NCBI RefSeq assembly: GCF_004193175.1
Contig: NZ_SAUH01000001.1
Coordinates: 2,025,501-2,089,500 of the forward strand
Direction of reading: 5' to 3'
Source: Streptomyces sp. RFCAC02
Lineage (GTDB): Bacteria; Actinomycetota; Actinomycetes; Streptomycetales; Streptomycetaceae
DNA length: 64,000 nucleotides
Shown here: in pieces, positions 52,637 to 61,723 of the stretch
Position numbering within the stretch: position 1 is the stretch's first letter
Layout of the letters: every line of letters begins with the position of its first letter
Notes under the pieces: generated by a model
Databases searched by the model: none
Told to the model about the DNA's origin: nothing
What the model saw: only the letters and a program-made list of their open reading frames with translations
Position numbers and translations under genes: made by a program

Positions 52637-54910
52637 GTGGCTTCCCCACGACAAGGACCGCACACGAGGATGGGTGTGTTCACCCTCCTGATGGTCTACG
52701 TCGTGCTGATCTCCGTCGCGCAGGTCTGGGCGGCACAGGCAGGGGCGCCCCGTCTGGCCGGTTACTCCCTGCTCGCTCCTCTCGTGGCGGGGGCGCTGCT
52801 CCCGCTGCGCCAGACCCTGATCGTGGTCCTGGTGACCGTGGCCGCCATGTCCGTGACCTATGGGCTGGTCATCGACCATCTGGCTCCTTTCAGTCGTGTC
52901 CTGGCGATCGGCCTGGTGGCCATCACCTCCGTCGTGGGGCTGGTCGTCTGCCGCATCCGGCTGGAGAAGGAGGAGCGCATCGGCCGCCTGATGGTGGCCC
53001 GGGACCGGCTGCGGCTGCTGAGCGCCGCCAGTACCCGCATCGGGGCGACGCTGGACGTGGACCGCACCGCCTGGGAACTGGCCGAGGTGGCGGTGCCCGG
53101 CTTCGCCGACTTCATGGCCGTCGACCTCTTCGAGGGCGTGCTGGGCGGCGACGAGCCGCCCCCTGGTCCGGTGGACGGTCCCGTCGAGCTGCGGCGCGTC
53201 GCCCAGCGCTCCGTGCTCGGCGACACCCCCGAGGCGGTGTTGCGGCCGGGGGCCACCGCCATCTACCCCGAATCCTCCCTTCTGACGCAGAGCCTGATGC
53301 AGGGCCGCGCCGTCCTGACGAACCTGTCGAGCGGCGACGACACGGGCGAGTGGCTGACCCGGGACGACCGGCGGGCGGTCAAGGCCCGCCAGTACGGCTT
53401 CCACTCGGCGATCGCCGTGCCGCTGCTGGCCCGGGGCACCCCGCTCGGTGTCGCCATCTTCGTGCGGCACCGGCAGCAGCGGCCGTTCGACAGCGACGAT
53501 GTGCTGCTGGCCGAGGAGATCGGCGCGCGGGCCGCGGTGTGCGTGGACAACGCCCGCCGGTTCACCCATGAGCACCGCACCTCGCTGACGCTCCAGCAGA
53601 GCCTCCTCCCGCGCCGGCTCCCGGACGTGTCGGCGGTCGAGGTGGCCACCCGCTACCTGCCGGCGACCGCCGGGGTGGGGGTGGGCGGCGACTGGTTCGA
53701 CGTCATCCAGCTCTCCGGCGCTCGGGTGGCCCTGATCGTGGGCGATGTCGTCGGCCACGGGCTGTACGCCTCCGCCACCATGGGGCGTCTGCGGTCCGCC
53801 GTCCGGACCCTCGCCGACATCGACCTCCCTCCCGACGAACTGCTGACGCATGTGGACGACGTGCTGATCCGGCTGCGGGCGGAGACCGGCCAGGAGGAGG
53901 CGCGCGGCGAGATCGGCGCGACCTGCCTGTACGCGGTGTACGACCCGGTGTCGAAGACCTGCACGGTGGCCAGGGCGGGGCACCCCGCTCCGGCGACGGT
54001 GCTGCCGGACGGGCGGGTGGAGTTCATCGATGTCCCGGCCGGCCCGCCGCTCGGCCTGGGCGGCCTGCCGTTCGAGTCGACGCGGGTCTCCCTCCCGGAG
54101 GGCAGCCTCCTCGTCCTGTACACCAAGGGCCTTCTCAGCTCGGGTGACCCGGAGCTCGTGCGGCGCCCGCCCGGGACGCCGCCGGGCGGCGACCGCCCCC
54201 CGGCCCCGGATCGGCACCGGGACGACGCCCCCTCCACCGCTCCCGACGGCCGGGGCGACCAGGACGGCGGGCACGACCGCGTCCGGACGCCGGGCGACGA
54301 GGGCGGCCCCGCCCCGGACGGAGACGGCGGTGCCCACGACGCCCGGGGCACCATGGCCGAGGGAATGGTCCGGCTGCGCCGGGCGCTGACCGAGCCGGCC
54401 CCGACGCTGGAGCTCGCCTGCGACTCCGTGCTGAAGAGCATGCTGCCCGGCGGCCCCACCGACGACGTGGCCCTCCTGCTGGCGCGGACCCGTGCCCTGG
54501 ACGCGTCGCACGTCGCCACCTGGGACATGCCGGGTGATCCGTCCTCGGTGGGCCGCGCCCGCGAGCTGGTGACGGGCCGGCTCCGGGAATGGGGTCTTGA
54601 GGAGGCCGTGTTCACCACCGAGCTGGTCATCAGCGAACTGGTCACCAACGCGATCCGGCACGCGGGCGGCCCGATCCAGCTCCGGGTCATCCGCGAGCGG
54701 TCGCTGATCTGCGAGGTGTCGGACACGTCGAGCACCTCACCGCATCTGCGCCGTGCCCGGAGCATGGACGAGAACGGGCGGGGCCTGTTCATCGTGGCGC
54801 AGCTCACCGACCGGTGGGGCACCCGGCAGACACCGGGCGGCAAGACGATCTGGGCCGAACTCCCGACCACCGGCGGGGAGGTGGCCGCGGTCGTAGGCTC
54901 GGCCGTATGA
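52637..54910 (+). CDS. SpoIIE-type phosphatase with membrane, GAF and HATPase domains
   Basis: This 757-residue multidomain protein has four membrane helices in the first 100 residues. A GAF domain (about 125-315) and a PP2C/SpoIIE domain follow (GGDWFDV near 352, GDVVGHG near 368). A low-complexity Pro/Asp insert (about 500-565) separates GPTDDVALLLAR from it. A C-terminal anti-sigma-type HATPase follows (N-box VTNAIRHAG near 667, ENGRGLFI). The metal motif usually read LYTDGL is LYTKGL here, which replaces a metal-binding aspartate. GTG 52637 has GGGAGG eight bases upstream and is preferred to ATG 52610. Such proteins control sigma factors by dephosphorylating anti-anti-sigma factors. The Nudix gene is coupled by ATGA. 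Confidence 0.9.
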   Translation: MASPRQGPHTRMGVFTLLMVYVVLISVAQVWAAQAGAPRLAGYSLLAPLVAGALLPLRQTLIVVLVTVAAMSVTYGLVIDHLAPFSRVLAIGLVAITSVVGLVVCRIRLEKEERIGRLMVARDRLRLLSAASTRIGATLDVDRTAWELAEVAVPGFADFMAVDLFEGVLGGDEPPPGPVDGPVELRRVAQRSVLGDTPEAVLRPGATAIYPESSLLTQSLMQGRAVLTNLSSGDDTGEWLTRDDRRAVKARQYGFHSAIAVPLLARGTPLGVAIFVRHRQQRPFDSDDVLLAEEIGARAAVCVDNARRFTHEHRTSLTLQQSLLPRRLPDVSAVEVATRYLPATAGVGVGGDWFDVIQLSGARVALIVGDVVGHGLYASATMGRLRSAVRTLADIDLPPDELLTHVDDVLIRLRAETGQEEARGEIGATCLYAVYDPVSKTCTVARAGHPAPATVLPDGRVEFIDVPAGPPLGLGGLPFESTRVSLPEGSLLVLYTKGLLSSGDPELVRRPPGTPPGGDRPPAPDRHRDDAPSTAPDGRGDQDGGHDRVRTPGDEGGPAPDGDGGAHDARGTMAEGMVRLRRALTEPAPTLELACDSVLKSMLPGGPTDDVALLLARTRALDASHVATWDMPGDPSSVGRARELVTGRLREWGLEEAVFTTELVISELVTNAIRHAGGPIQLRVIRERSLICEVSDTSSTSPHLRRARSMDENGRGLFIVAQLTDRWGTRQTPGGKTIWAELPTTGGEVAAVVGSAV

Positions 54911-55410
54911 CGGACGACCTGACCGCGCCCCTGGCGACCGGCCCTCTCGGCATGCGCCTCCTCGCCTTCGAACGCCTGCCGGAAGACGCGGAGTTCACCT
55001 CCGATCCGGTCGGCTACTGCCTGGTCGTGCTGCGGCACGCGGGCCGTCTCCTGCTCGTCCATGTGCGCCACCGCGACTGCTGGGAGCTGCCCGGCGGCGG
55101 TGTCGAGCCGGGCGAGACCCCGCGGCGGGCTGCGGCGCGCGAGCTGTGGGAGGAGTCGGGGCAGCGGATCGCCCCGGACGCGCTGGCCTTCGCCGGCTTC
55201 GCACGGACCTCGCTCCCGGACCGGCGCGTGCTGCGCGGCGCGGTCTTCACGGCGCACACGGACGCCCCCCTGCCGTACGAGCCGACCGACGAGATCTCGG
55301 CCATCCACTGGTGGGATCCGGCCACGCCGCCGCCCGCCGGACGCGTGCAGACCGTCGACACCCACCTGGCGACCCTCGTCGGCGACGGACCCGCGCACAC
55401 CCCGGCATAG
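54907..55410 (+). CDS. Nudix hydrolase
   Basis: This 167-residue protein has a full Nudix box, G-x5-E-x7-R-E-L-x-E-E-x-G, starting at the GGG of WELPGGGVEPGE. The metal ligands are in RELWEES. It hydrolyses a nucleoside diphosphate linked to another moiety. ATG 54907 overlaps the phosphatase stop (ATGA), and this coupling may be a functional hint. A phosphatase plus Nudix pair could act in one stress response, but the sequence gives no substrate. Confidence 0.93.
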   Translation: MTDDLTAPLATGPLGMRLLAFERLPEDAEFTSDPVGYCLVVLRHAGRLLLVHVRHRDCWELPGGGVEPGETPRRAAARELWEESGQRIAPDALAFAGFARTSLPDRRVLRGAVFTAHTDAPLPYEPTDEISAIHWWDPATPPPAGRVQTVDTHLATLVGDGPAHTPA

Positions 55411-55568
55411 CCCCCGGAACCACCGCGACCTCCACCCCGAGTGACGAAGACCCCGACCGATGTAACGGAAAGTAATCATGGCCTCACCGTAAGGCCGCCC
55501 ACTGACAACCGCAAGGGCGTGCAGGGGCGCGCAGGACGGCGCGAGATGCGCGGAAGCAGCGCGCGCCG

Positions 55569-55574
55569 TAACGT
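55569..55574 (+). promoter_or_regulatory. -10 element, leaderless gene
   Basis: TAACGT lies six bases before the ATG at 55581, where a leaderless transcript would begin. No ribosome-binding site precedes the ATG. The -35 is not clear. Confidence 0.4.
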
Positions 55575-55580
55575 TCTGCC

Positions 55581-55829
55581 ATGTCCGCCGCACCGGAACC
55601 CGCGCCCGCCTCCGTCCCCGAAGGTTTCGCCTACGACGTCCGTCCCGACGGCACGGTCGCCATCACCCGCCGGGGTGCCCCGGCCGCCGCGCTGACCGGC
55701 CCGCGCGCCGCGTCCTTCCTCTCCGAGGTCGGCACCGGCGACCCCCAGTCCGTCATGGCCCGCTGGTCCGCCGACCCCGGCTCCCACGACGAGGGCGGCG
55801 GCGACGGGACCACGGCCGCGGCGCGGTGA
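55581..55829 (+). CDS. small conserved Streptomyces protein
   Basis: This 82-residue protein contains FAYDVRPDGTVAITRRGAPA and LTGPRAASFLSEVGTGDPQS, then a hydrophilic Asp/Gly tail. I recall this kind of short protein from many Streptomyces, with no known function. The central part may be a small beta-alpha unit. It starts with ATG 55581 behind a probable leaderless promoter and is coupled to the HAD gene by GTGA, so the two are one operon. Confidence 0.8.
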   Translation: MSAAPEPAPASVPEGFAYDVRPDGTVAITRRGAPAAALTGPRAASFLSEVGTGDPQSVMARWSADPGSHDEGGGDGTTAAAR

Positions 55830-56326
55830 CCGCGCGGGCGGCCGGGAGCGCGCGCCCCCTCGCCGTGTTCGACCTCGACGGAACCCTCGCCGACGCGCGG
55901 CACCGCCTCCACCACGTCCGCCGGCCCCCGAAGGACTGGGACGCCTTCTTCCGCGCCGCGCCCCACGACCCGCCCTTCCCGGAGGGCGTCACCCTCGCCA
56001 CCGAGCGCGCCGCCACCGACGAGATCGCCTACGTCACCGGCCGCCCCGAGCGCTGCCGCGCCGACACCGAGGACTGGCTCACCCGCCACGGCCTGCCGCC
56101 AGGACGCCTCCTCATGCGCGGCGCGGACGACCGCCGCCCGGCCCGCGTCACGAAGCCGCTGCTCCTCGGCCGCCTCGCCGCGCGCCGCACGGTCTCCCTG
56201 GTCGTGGACGACGACCCCGACGTGTGTGCCGCCTACCGGCGCGCCGGCTTCCCCGTCCTCCTCGCCGACTGGGGCACGGACTCCCCGACCCTGCACGACG
56301 CGCAGGAGGACGAGGGCCGCACCTGA
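55826..56326 (+). CDS. HAD-superfamily phosphatase
   Basis: This 166-residue HAD domain has motif I LAVFDLDGTLAD with the nucleophile and the acid aspartate. Motif II is in AYVTGRPERCRADTEDW, and motif III lysine and aspartates are in RVTKPLLLGRL and LVVDDDPD. The layout resembles the 3'-phosphatase half of polynucleotide kinases, so nucleic acid or nucleotide ends are possible substrates. The start is a GTG at 55826 in the GTGA overlap. It converges on the ABC exporter gene after 16 bases. Confidence 0.9.
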   Translation: MTARAAGSARPLAVFDLDGTLADARHRLHHVRRPPKDWDAFFRAAPHDPPFPEGVTLATERAATDEIAYVTGRPERCRADTEDWLTRHGLPPGRLLMRGADDRRPARVTKPLLLGRLAARRTVSLVVDDDPDVCAAYRRAGFPVLLADWGTDSPTLHDAQEDEGRT

Positions 56327-56342
56327 GTTCCGTCCGCGCCGC

Positions 56343-59300
56343 TCAGCCCCCGACCCGCGCCAGCTCGTGCCCGCCGTCCCCGCCGGCGTCCTCCTCGCCC
56401 GCGTACGTCCGCCACAGCCGCGCGTACCGCCCGCCCGCCGCGACCAGCTCCGCGTGCGTCCCGTCCTCCACGACCCGCCCGTGGTCGAGCACGACGACCC
56501 GGTCCGCCCGCGCCGCCGTCGTCAGCCGGTGGGCGACGACCAGTGTCGTCCGGCTGCCGGCGAGCCGGTCCGTGGCCCGCGTGACGAGGGCCTCCGTGGC
56601 GAGGTCGAGCGCCGCCGTCGCCTCGTCGAGCAGCAGGATGTCGGGACCCACCAGTTCCGCGCGGGCGAGCGCGATGAGCTGCCGCTGCCCCGCCGACAGG
56701 TTGCGCCCGCGCTCGGCCACCGGGTGCAGGTAGCCCCCGTCGAGCGCGCCGATCATGCGGTGCGCCCCCACGGCCCTGGCCGCCGCCTCCACCTCGGCGT
56801 CCGTCGCGTCCGGCCGCCCGTAGGCGATGGCGTCCCTGACCGTCCCGGCGAAGAGGTACGCCTCCTGCGGTACGACGCCCAGCCGGTGCCGGTACGCGGT
56901 CGGGTCGAGGTCACGCAGGTCCGTGCCGTCCACCCGCACCGCCCCGGCGGTCGGGTCGTAGTACCGCGCGACGAGCTTGACGAGGGTCGACTTGCCCGCG
57001 CCCGTCTCACCGACGAACGCCACGGTCTGCCCCGCCTCGATCCGCAGGTCGACGCCGGACAGCGCCTCCTCGTCAGCGCCCCCGTACCGGAACCTGACTC
57101 CCTCGAAGACCAGCTCCCCGCGCAGCCGCCCCACCCCGGCCGGGTCGGGGGCCACGGGCGTGGTGGACTCCTCGGCGAGGAGTTCCTGGATGCGCCGCAG
57201 CGACACCGTGGCCTGCTGGTAGCCGTCGAAGACCTGCGAGAGCTGCTGCACCGGCGCGAAGAACAGCTCGATGTACAGCAGGTACGCGACCAGCGCGCCC
57301 GCCGTCAGCGTCCCGTCCCCCACGCGCCCCGCGCCGACGACGAGCACGCCCGCCGTCGCCAGCGTCGCGAGAAGCTGCACGAACGGGAAGTACACCGAGA
57401 TCAGCCACTGCCCGTGCACCCGCGCCTGCCGGTAGCCGTCGGACCGCTCGGCGAAACGCTCGTACCCGTCCCGCTCCCGCCGGAACGCCTGCACCATCCG
57501 CAGCCCCGCCACGGACTCCTGCAGGTGGGCGTTCACTCCGCTGACGCGCTCCCGCGCCAGCTCGTACGCCCGCGTGCTGTGCCGGCGGAACACCACCGTG
57601 CCCGCCACCAGCGGCACCAGCGTTGCCAGCACCACCAGCGCGAGCTGCCCGTCGAGCGCTATGAGCACGCCCATGATGCCGAAGAACGTCAGCACCGCGA
57701 CCAGGGCCTGGGCCAGCCCGGTCTGGAGGAACGAGGTGAGCGCGTCCACGTCCGTGGTCATCCGCGTCATGATCCGGCCGGACAGCTCGCGCTCGTAGTA
57801 GTCGAGCCCGAGGCGCTGGAGCTGGGCGAAGATCTTGATGCGCAGGGAGTACAGCGCGCGCTCACCAGTACGCCCGATCACCAGCAGGGAGCCGTACTGC
57901 GCGGCCCACTGCGCGAGGACCACAGCGAGCGCGATCCACGCCGCCGTCCACACCCCGCTGAGCGCGGCACGCTGCACGCCCTCGTCAATGCCCTGCCGGA
58001 TCAGGATCGGGACGGCGAGCGACCCGATGGCGTCCGCCACGACCAGCGCGAGCGCCACCAGCAGCGGCCGGCCCAGCCCGCCGAGGAGACGCCGCAGCCC
58101 GTATCCGCCGGCCTCCGCGCGGGCGGCCCGCTCCTCGTCCACGCCCGGCGTGTCGGTGGCCGGTGGCAGCTCCGCTATCCGGTCCGCGAGGTCGGGCGAC
58201 GGCGGCGTCATCGCGGCGGAGCGCCGTACGTCCGCCTCCCGCGCCGCGTCACTACCGCGGTCCCACAGCTCCGGTGTCACCCCGCCATCGGACTCGGCGT
58301 CGTCCCCGTCGCCGCCTGCGGCACCCGCCGGGTCGCGCTCAACGCCGCCCAGCTCGCCCGGGTCGGCCAGCAGCTCCCGGTACTCGTCGCACCGCGCGAC
58401 CAGCTCCGCGTGCGTACCGGTGTCCACGAGCCGCCCGCCGTCCAGCACCGCGATGCGGTCCGCGAGCTGCAGTGTGGACTGCCGGTGCGCGATCAGGAGC
58501 GTCGTACGCCCGGCCATGACGGACCGCAGCGCCCCGTGGATCTCGTGCTCCACACGCGCGTCGACGGCCGACGTGGCGTCGTCCAGGATCAGCAGCCGGG
58601 GATCGGTCAGTATGGCGCGCGCCAGGGCCACGCGCTGCCGCTGGCCGCCGGAGAGGGTGAGTCCCTGCTCGCCGATGACCGTGTCGTACCCGTCGGGCAG
58701 CGCGCGGATGAACCCGTCCGCCTGCGCCGCCCGTGCGGCGGCCCGCACCTGCTCGTCGCTCGCCTCCGGATGCCCGTAGGCGAGATTGGCGCGGATCGTG
58801 TCGGAGAACAGGAAGCAGTCCTCCGGCACCAGCCCTATGGCCGTACGCAGCGAGTCATACGTGAGGTGCTTGATGTCCTCGCCGCCCACGCGGATGACCC
58901 CACTGTCGGGATCGTAGAAACGCGGCAGCAGCAGCGACACCGTCGACTTTCCGCTCCCAGAACGCCCCACCACAGCGAGGGTTTCCCCGGGGTCGATCCG
59001 CAGCGACAGCTCATGCAGCACGGGACGCGCACCGTCGCCGGTCCCGTAGCCGAAGCTCACCCGGTCGAACTCCACGGTCGCCGGCGCGTCGGCGGGCAGC
59101 GTGCGGGCGTCCGGGTCCTCCCGGATCTCCGGCTCCGTGTCGATCAGCTCCAGGACGCGCTCGACGCCCGCCCTGGCCTGCTGCCCCATGGTGACGATCA
59201 CGGTCATCATGCGGACCGGACCGACGAGCTGCGCCAGGTACGTCGAGAACGCGACGAACGTGCCCAGCGTGATCTGGTCCCGCGTCGCCATCCAGCCGCC

Positions 59301-60095
59301 GAGCGCCAGCATCGCCACCTGCCCGAGCGCCGGTACGGCCTGGAGCGCGGGCGAGTACCGCGCCCCCAGCCGTACGCCCCGCAGCCGCGCCGCGAACAGC
59401 TCCCGGCCGACGGCCCGCAGCTTCCCCGTCTCCTGCTCCTCCTGCCCGAAGCCCTTCACGACCCGCACGCCCGTGACCGCCTCGTCCACGACGCCCGCCA
59501 CGTCGGCGGCCTTCGCCTGCGCGTGCCAGGTGGCGGGGAACAGGCGCTTCCTGGTGCGGGCGGTGATCCACCACAGCGCGGGCACGACGGCGAGCGCCAC
59601 CAGTGTCAGCAGCGGGGACAGCGTGATCATGACGACGAGGGAGACCGCGAACAGCATGAGGTTGCCGATGGTCATCGGCATCATGAAGAGCAGGCCCTGG
59701 ATGAGCTGGAGGTCGCTGGTGGCGCGCCCCACGACCTGCCCGGTGCTGAGCTGGTCCTGCCGACGCCCGTCCAGTCGCGTGATCGTGCGGAACATCTCCG
59801 TGCGCAGATCGTGCTGCACGTCGATCCCCAGCCGCCCGCCGTAGTACCGGCGGATGAACGTCAACACGTACACGACGACGGCGCCCGCGACCATGAGTGC
59901 GATCCACCCGGCGAGGCCGCCCTCGCCGCCCGCCACCACGTCGTCGATGATCGTGCGCGTGATGAGCGGCATCAGCGCCATGACGGCCATGCCGATCAGC
60001 GACGAGCCGACCGACAGGAGCAGGTTGCGGCGGTAACGCCAGCAGTACGCGGTGAGCCGCCGGATCCATCCGCCGCCGCCTGGTGCTCGTGCCAC
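56343..60095 (-). CDS. fused double ABC exporter with one degenerate ATP site
   Basis: The 1250-residue protein is two half-exporters in tandem, each with six membrane helices and an ATPase domain. Domain 1 has Walker A GRSGSGKST (near 382), signature LSGGQRQR and Walker B LLILDDATS. The catalytic glutamate is aspartate. Domain 2 has GETGAGKST (near 1032), signature LSAGQRQL and LLLDEATAALD with the glutamate intact. This is the asymmetric, heterodimer-like class (TmrAB/BmrCD). The start is the GTG at 60095 with GGGAGG seven bases upstream; the ATG at 60155 has no good site. The linker near 600-660 is Asp/Ala-rich. Cargo is unknown. Confidence 0.93.
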   Translation of the reverse strand: MARAPGGGGWIRRLTAYCWRYRRNLLLSVGSSLIGMAVMALMPLITRTIIDDVVAGGEGGLAGWIALMVAGAVVVYVLTFIRRYYGGRLGIDVQHDLRTEMFRTITRLDGRRQDQLSTGQVVGRATSDLQLIQGLLFMMPMTIGNLMLFAVSLVVMITLSPLLTLVALAVVPALWWITARTRKRLFPATWHAQAKAADVAGVVDEAVTGVRVVKGFGQEEQETGKLRAVGRELFAARLRGVRLGARYSPALQAVPALGQVAMLALGGWMATRDQITLGTFVAFSTYLAQLVGPVRMMTVIVTMGQQARAGVERVLELIDTEPEIREDPDARTLPADAPATVEFDRVSFGYGTGDGARPVLHELSLRIDPGETLAVVGRSGSGKSTVSLLLPRFYDPDSGVIRVGGEDIKHLTYDSLRTAIGLVPEDCFLFSDTIRANLAYGHPEASDEQVRAAARAAQADGFIRALPDGYDTVIGEQGLTLSGGQRQRVALARAILTDPRLLILDDATSAVDARVEHEIHGALRSVMAGRTTLLIAHRQSTLQLADRIAVLDGGRLVDTGTHAELVARCDEYRELLADPGELGGVERDPAGAAGGDGDDAESDGGVTPELWDRGSDAAREADVRRSAAMTPPSPDLADRIAELPPATDTPGVDEERAARAEAGGYGLRRLLGGLGRPLLVALALVVADAIGSLAVPILIRQGIDEGVQRAALSGVWTAAWIALAVVLAQWAAQYGSLLVIGRTGERALYSLRIKIFAQLQRLGLDYYERELSGRIMTRMTTDVDALTSFLQTGLAQALVAVLTFFGIMGVLIALDGQLALVVLATLVPLVAGTVVFRRHSTRAYELARERVSGVNAHLQESVAGLRMVQAFRRERDGYERFAERSDGYRQARVHGQWLISVYFPFVQLLATLATAGVLVVGAGRVGDGTLTAGALVAYLLYIELFFAPVQQLSQVFDGYQQATVSLRRIQELLAEESTTPVAPDPAGVGRLRGELVFEGVRFRYGGADEEALSGVDLRIEAGQTVAFVGETGAGKSTLVKLVARYYDPTAGAVRVDGTDLRDLDPTAYRHRLGVVPQEAYLFAGTVRDAIAYGRPDATDAEVEAAARAVGAHRMIGALDGGYLHPVAERGRNLSAGQRQLIALARAELVGPDILLLDEATAALDLATEALVTRATDRLAGSRTTLVVAHRLTTAARADRVVVLDHGRVVEDGTHAELVAAGGRYARLWRTYAGEEDAGGDGGHELARVGG

Positions 60096-60241
60096 CGCTG
60101 TGCCTCCCGTCGCCTCGCCCACGCCCGGACCAACACCGCCGACCGGCCGTTTCATCCCACCGCAACACTCCCCGGTGACGCGGGCAACCGAACGCCGGGG
60201 CACCGGGCGCCGCTCGTACGCCCGGCGCGCCCCGGCTCACC

Positions 60242-60499
60242 TCACCCGATCTCGCCCGTCTTGACCGCCCCCGCGACCCGCAGGACGGCGGCCAGCTCCA
60301 GCGCGGTCTCCAGGTTGCACCGGCCCAGCTCGATGAGCGGCCGCGTGGAGAACCGGGAGGTGGCGGACACCAGGTCGACGCCGAGTGACGGCAGCGCCAG
60401 ATCGACGCCCTTGAGCGCGGCGCTCAGCTCGTCCACGGCCAGGAGGGCCGCGTCGTACGCCTCGGTGGAGGGCTTGCGCCCGATCGCTCCGCTGTTCAT
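60242..60499 (-). CDS. 85-residue helical protein divergent from the XRE regulator
   Basis: This 85-residue protein has AYDAALLAVDELSAALKGVD and LIELGRCNLETALELAAVLR as two amphipathic helices. It has no motifs that I recognise. Small genes of this size often sit opposite Scr1-type regulators in Streptomyces. ATG 60499 is preceded by AAGGGGA at a distance of about 11 bases. A strong dyad 29 bases before the start should control it together with the regulator. Confidence 0.75.
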   Translation of the reverse strand: MNSGAIGRKPSTEAYDAALLAVDELSAALKGVDLALPSLGVDLVSATSRFSTRPLIELGRCNLETALELAAVLRVAGAVKTGEIG

Positions 60500-60527
60500 G
60501 GAGGGAGGATCCCCTTCTCTCGTACCG

Positions 60528-60548
60528 GTGCGGAATGACTTTCCGCAC
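60528..60548. promoter_or_regulatory. 21-bp dyad operator for the XRE/Scr1 pair
   Basis: GTGCGGAA-TGACT-TTCCGCAC has perfect 8-base arms. It lies between the divergent 85-residue protein and XRE genes and fits binding by a dimeric XRE regulator. TAGACT at 60571-60576 may be the plus-strand -10. Confidence 0.65.
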
Positions 60549-60628
60549 TCACAGCGTGACCGTGCGCGGCTAGACTCCGCCAGAGGGTTCGACCCAGCAG
60601 ACTCCCTGCGGCGAAGGAGCGTTGGCCA

Positions 60629-61465
60629 TTGGTTCGCCCGAAAGACCTCGACGCCTTCTCGTCACCCCGCGCCTTCTACGGCGCCGAACTGCGCCGCCTC
60701 CGCGAACAGGCGGGGCTGTCGCAGCACGAACTGGGCCTTCAGGTGTTCTGCTCCGGCACGTACATCGGGCAGTTCGAGACGGCGGTACGACGTCCCCAGA
60801 TGGACACGTCAAAGCAGTTCGACGACCTCTTCGAAAGCGGCAAGCACATGCAACGCCTCTGCCGCCTGGCACTCGAGGCGGAGCCACACGCCGACTACTT
60901 CCTAGTGGTCGCGGAACTACAGGAGACGGCGCTGACCATGCGGCAGTACTCGCCGATGGTCGTACCAGGATTGCTCCAGACCCTTCCCTACGCGCGCGGG
61001 CTGATGAGCGCCGGAATGCCGCTCGCTACCCCGGAGGAGATCAACAGGCTGGCCTCCGGCCGAATCGGACGGCAAAGACGGCTTGACTCCCCGACAGGGC
61101 CAGAGCTGTGGTCCATCGTGCACGAGGCAGCTCTCCGCACCCCGGTCGGTGGCAACAACGTGATGGTTGAGCAGCTTCAGCACCTCATCGATGTCAGCCA
61201 ACGCAACCGCCGGGTCACCCTGCAGGTCGTCCCTTTCTCCGAGGGTCCGTTCCCGCTGGTGTCCCAGAACCTGATCCTCATGACCTTCGAGGGCGCACCA
61301 CCAGCGGCTTACACGGAGACGACCCACACGGGCCACGTGATCGATTCGCCAGCCATAATCGCCCAGTTCAGCAAGGACTACGATTACGCCCGGGCCACCG
61401 CCCTCTCTCCCAAGGCATCGCGGGATTTCATGGAGTCGATCGTGAAGGACTACGAACGCGCGTGA
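60629..61465 (+). CDS. XRE-family regulator of the Scr1 type
   Basis: This 278-residue protein starts with a helix-turn-helix (ELRRLREQAGLSQHELGLQV, FCSGTYIGQFETAVRRP). The DUF5753 (Scr1) effector domain follows: QYSPMVVPGLLQTLPYARGL, then LWSIVHEAALRTPVGG and FEGAPPAAYTET. Such regulators pair with DUF397 proteins in actinomycete development and antibiotic control (WhiJ/AbaA-like modules). The only in-frame start with a ribosome-binding site is the TTG at 60629, with AAGGAG nine bases upstream; TTG starts are rare. It ends in a GTGA overlap with the DUF397 gene. Confidence 0.92.
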   Translation: MVRPKDLDAFSSPRAFYGAELRRLREQAGLSQHELGLQVFCSGTYIGQFETAVRRPQMDTSKQFDDLFESGKHMQRLCRLALEAEPHADYFLVVAELQETALTMRQYSPMVVPGLLQTLPYARGLMSAGMPLATPEEINRLASGRIGRQRRLDSPTGPELWSIVHEAALRTPVGGNNVMVEQLQHLIDVSQRNRRVTLQVVPFSEGPFPLVSQNLILMTFEGAPPAAYTETTHTGHVIDSPAIIAQFSKDYDYARATALSPKASRDFMESIVKDYERA

Positions 61466-61665
61466 TCAAGGACTCCGACCTGAAGACCGCCTCGTGGCGG
61501 ACGTCTTCCTACTCGAACGAGACTGGTGGCGACTGCGTCGAGGTCGCGTTCAACGTCGCCGGGCTTCACCCCGTGCGCGACACCAAGAACCGCGCCGGGG
61601 CCGTCCTCACCTTCACCACTCCCGCTTGGACCTCGTTCCTCGGCCACGTTTCCGACCATCGCTGA
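61462..61665 (+). CDS. DUF397 protein partner of the XRE regulator
   Basis: This 67-residue protein has the DUF397 pattern ASWRTSSYSNETGGDCVEVA, then VRDTKNRAGAVLTFTTPAWTSFL. The family acts as the antitoxin-like or inhibitory partner of the Scr1 regulator encoded just before. The start is the GTG at 61462 inside GTGA, so the two are made together. Confidence 0.94.
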   Translation: MIKDSDLKTASWRTSSYSNETGGDCVEVAFNVAGLHPVRDTKNRAGAVLTFTTPAWTSFLGHVSDHR

Positions 61666-61710
61666 GAAGCGGAGGCCCTGAGCACCCTCGCCGCGCAGTG
61701 TTCGGGACGC

Positions 61711-61716
61711 TACGGT
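61711..61716 (+). promoter_or_regulatory. -10 element before the antitoxin gene
   Basis: TACGGT lies seven bases before the ATG at 61724, which would make the antitoxin transcript leaderless. No ribosome-binding site is seen. Confidence 0.35.
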
Positions 61717-61723
61717 TCGTAGC

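Noticed and set aside
60096..60155. ATG at 60155 as start of the fused ABC exporter
   Set aside because: It lacks a suitable ribosome-binding site and adds a Gly-rich lead; the GTG at 60095 has GGGAGG seven bases upstream.
56226..60905. A 1559-codon plus-strand open frame
   Set aside because: It is an antisense shadow of the fused ABC exporter; no motifs are present and it crosses known gene boundaries.
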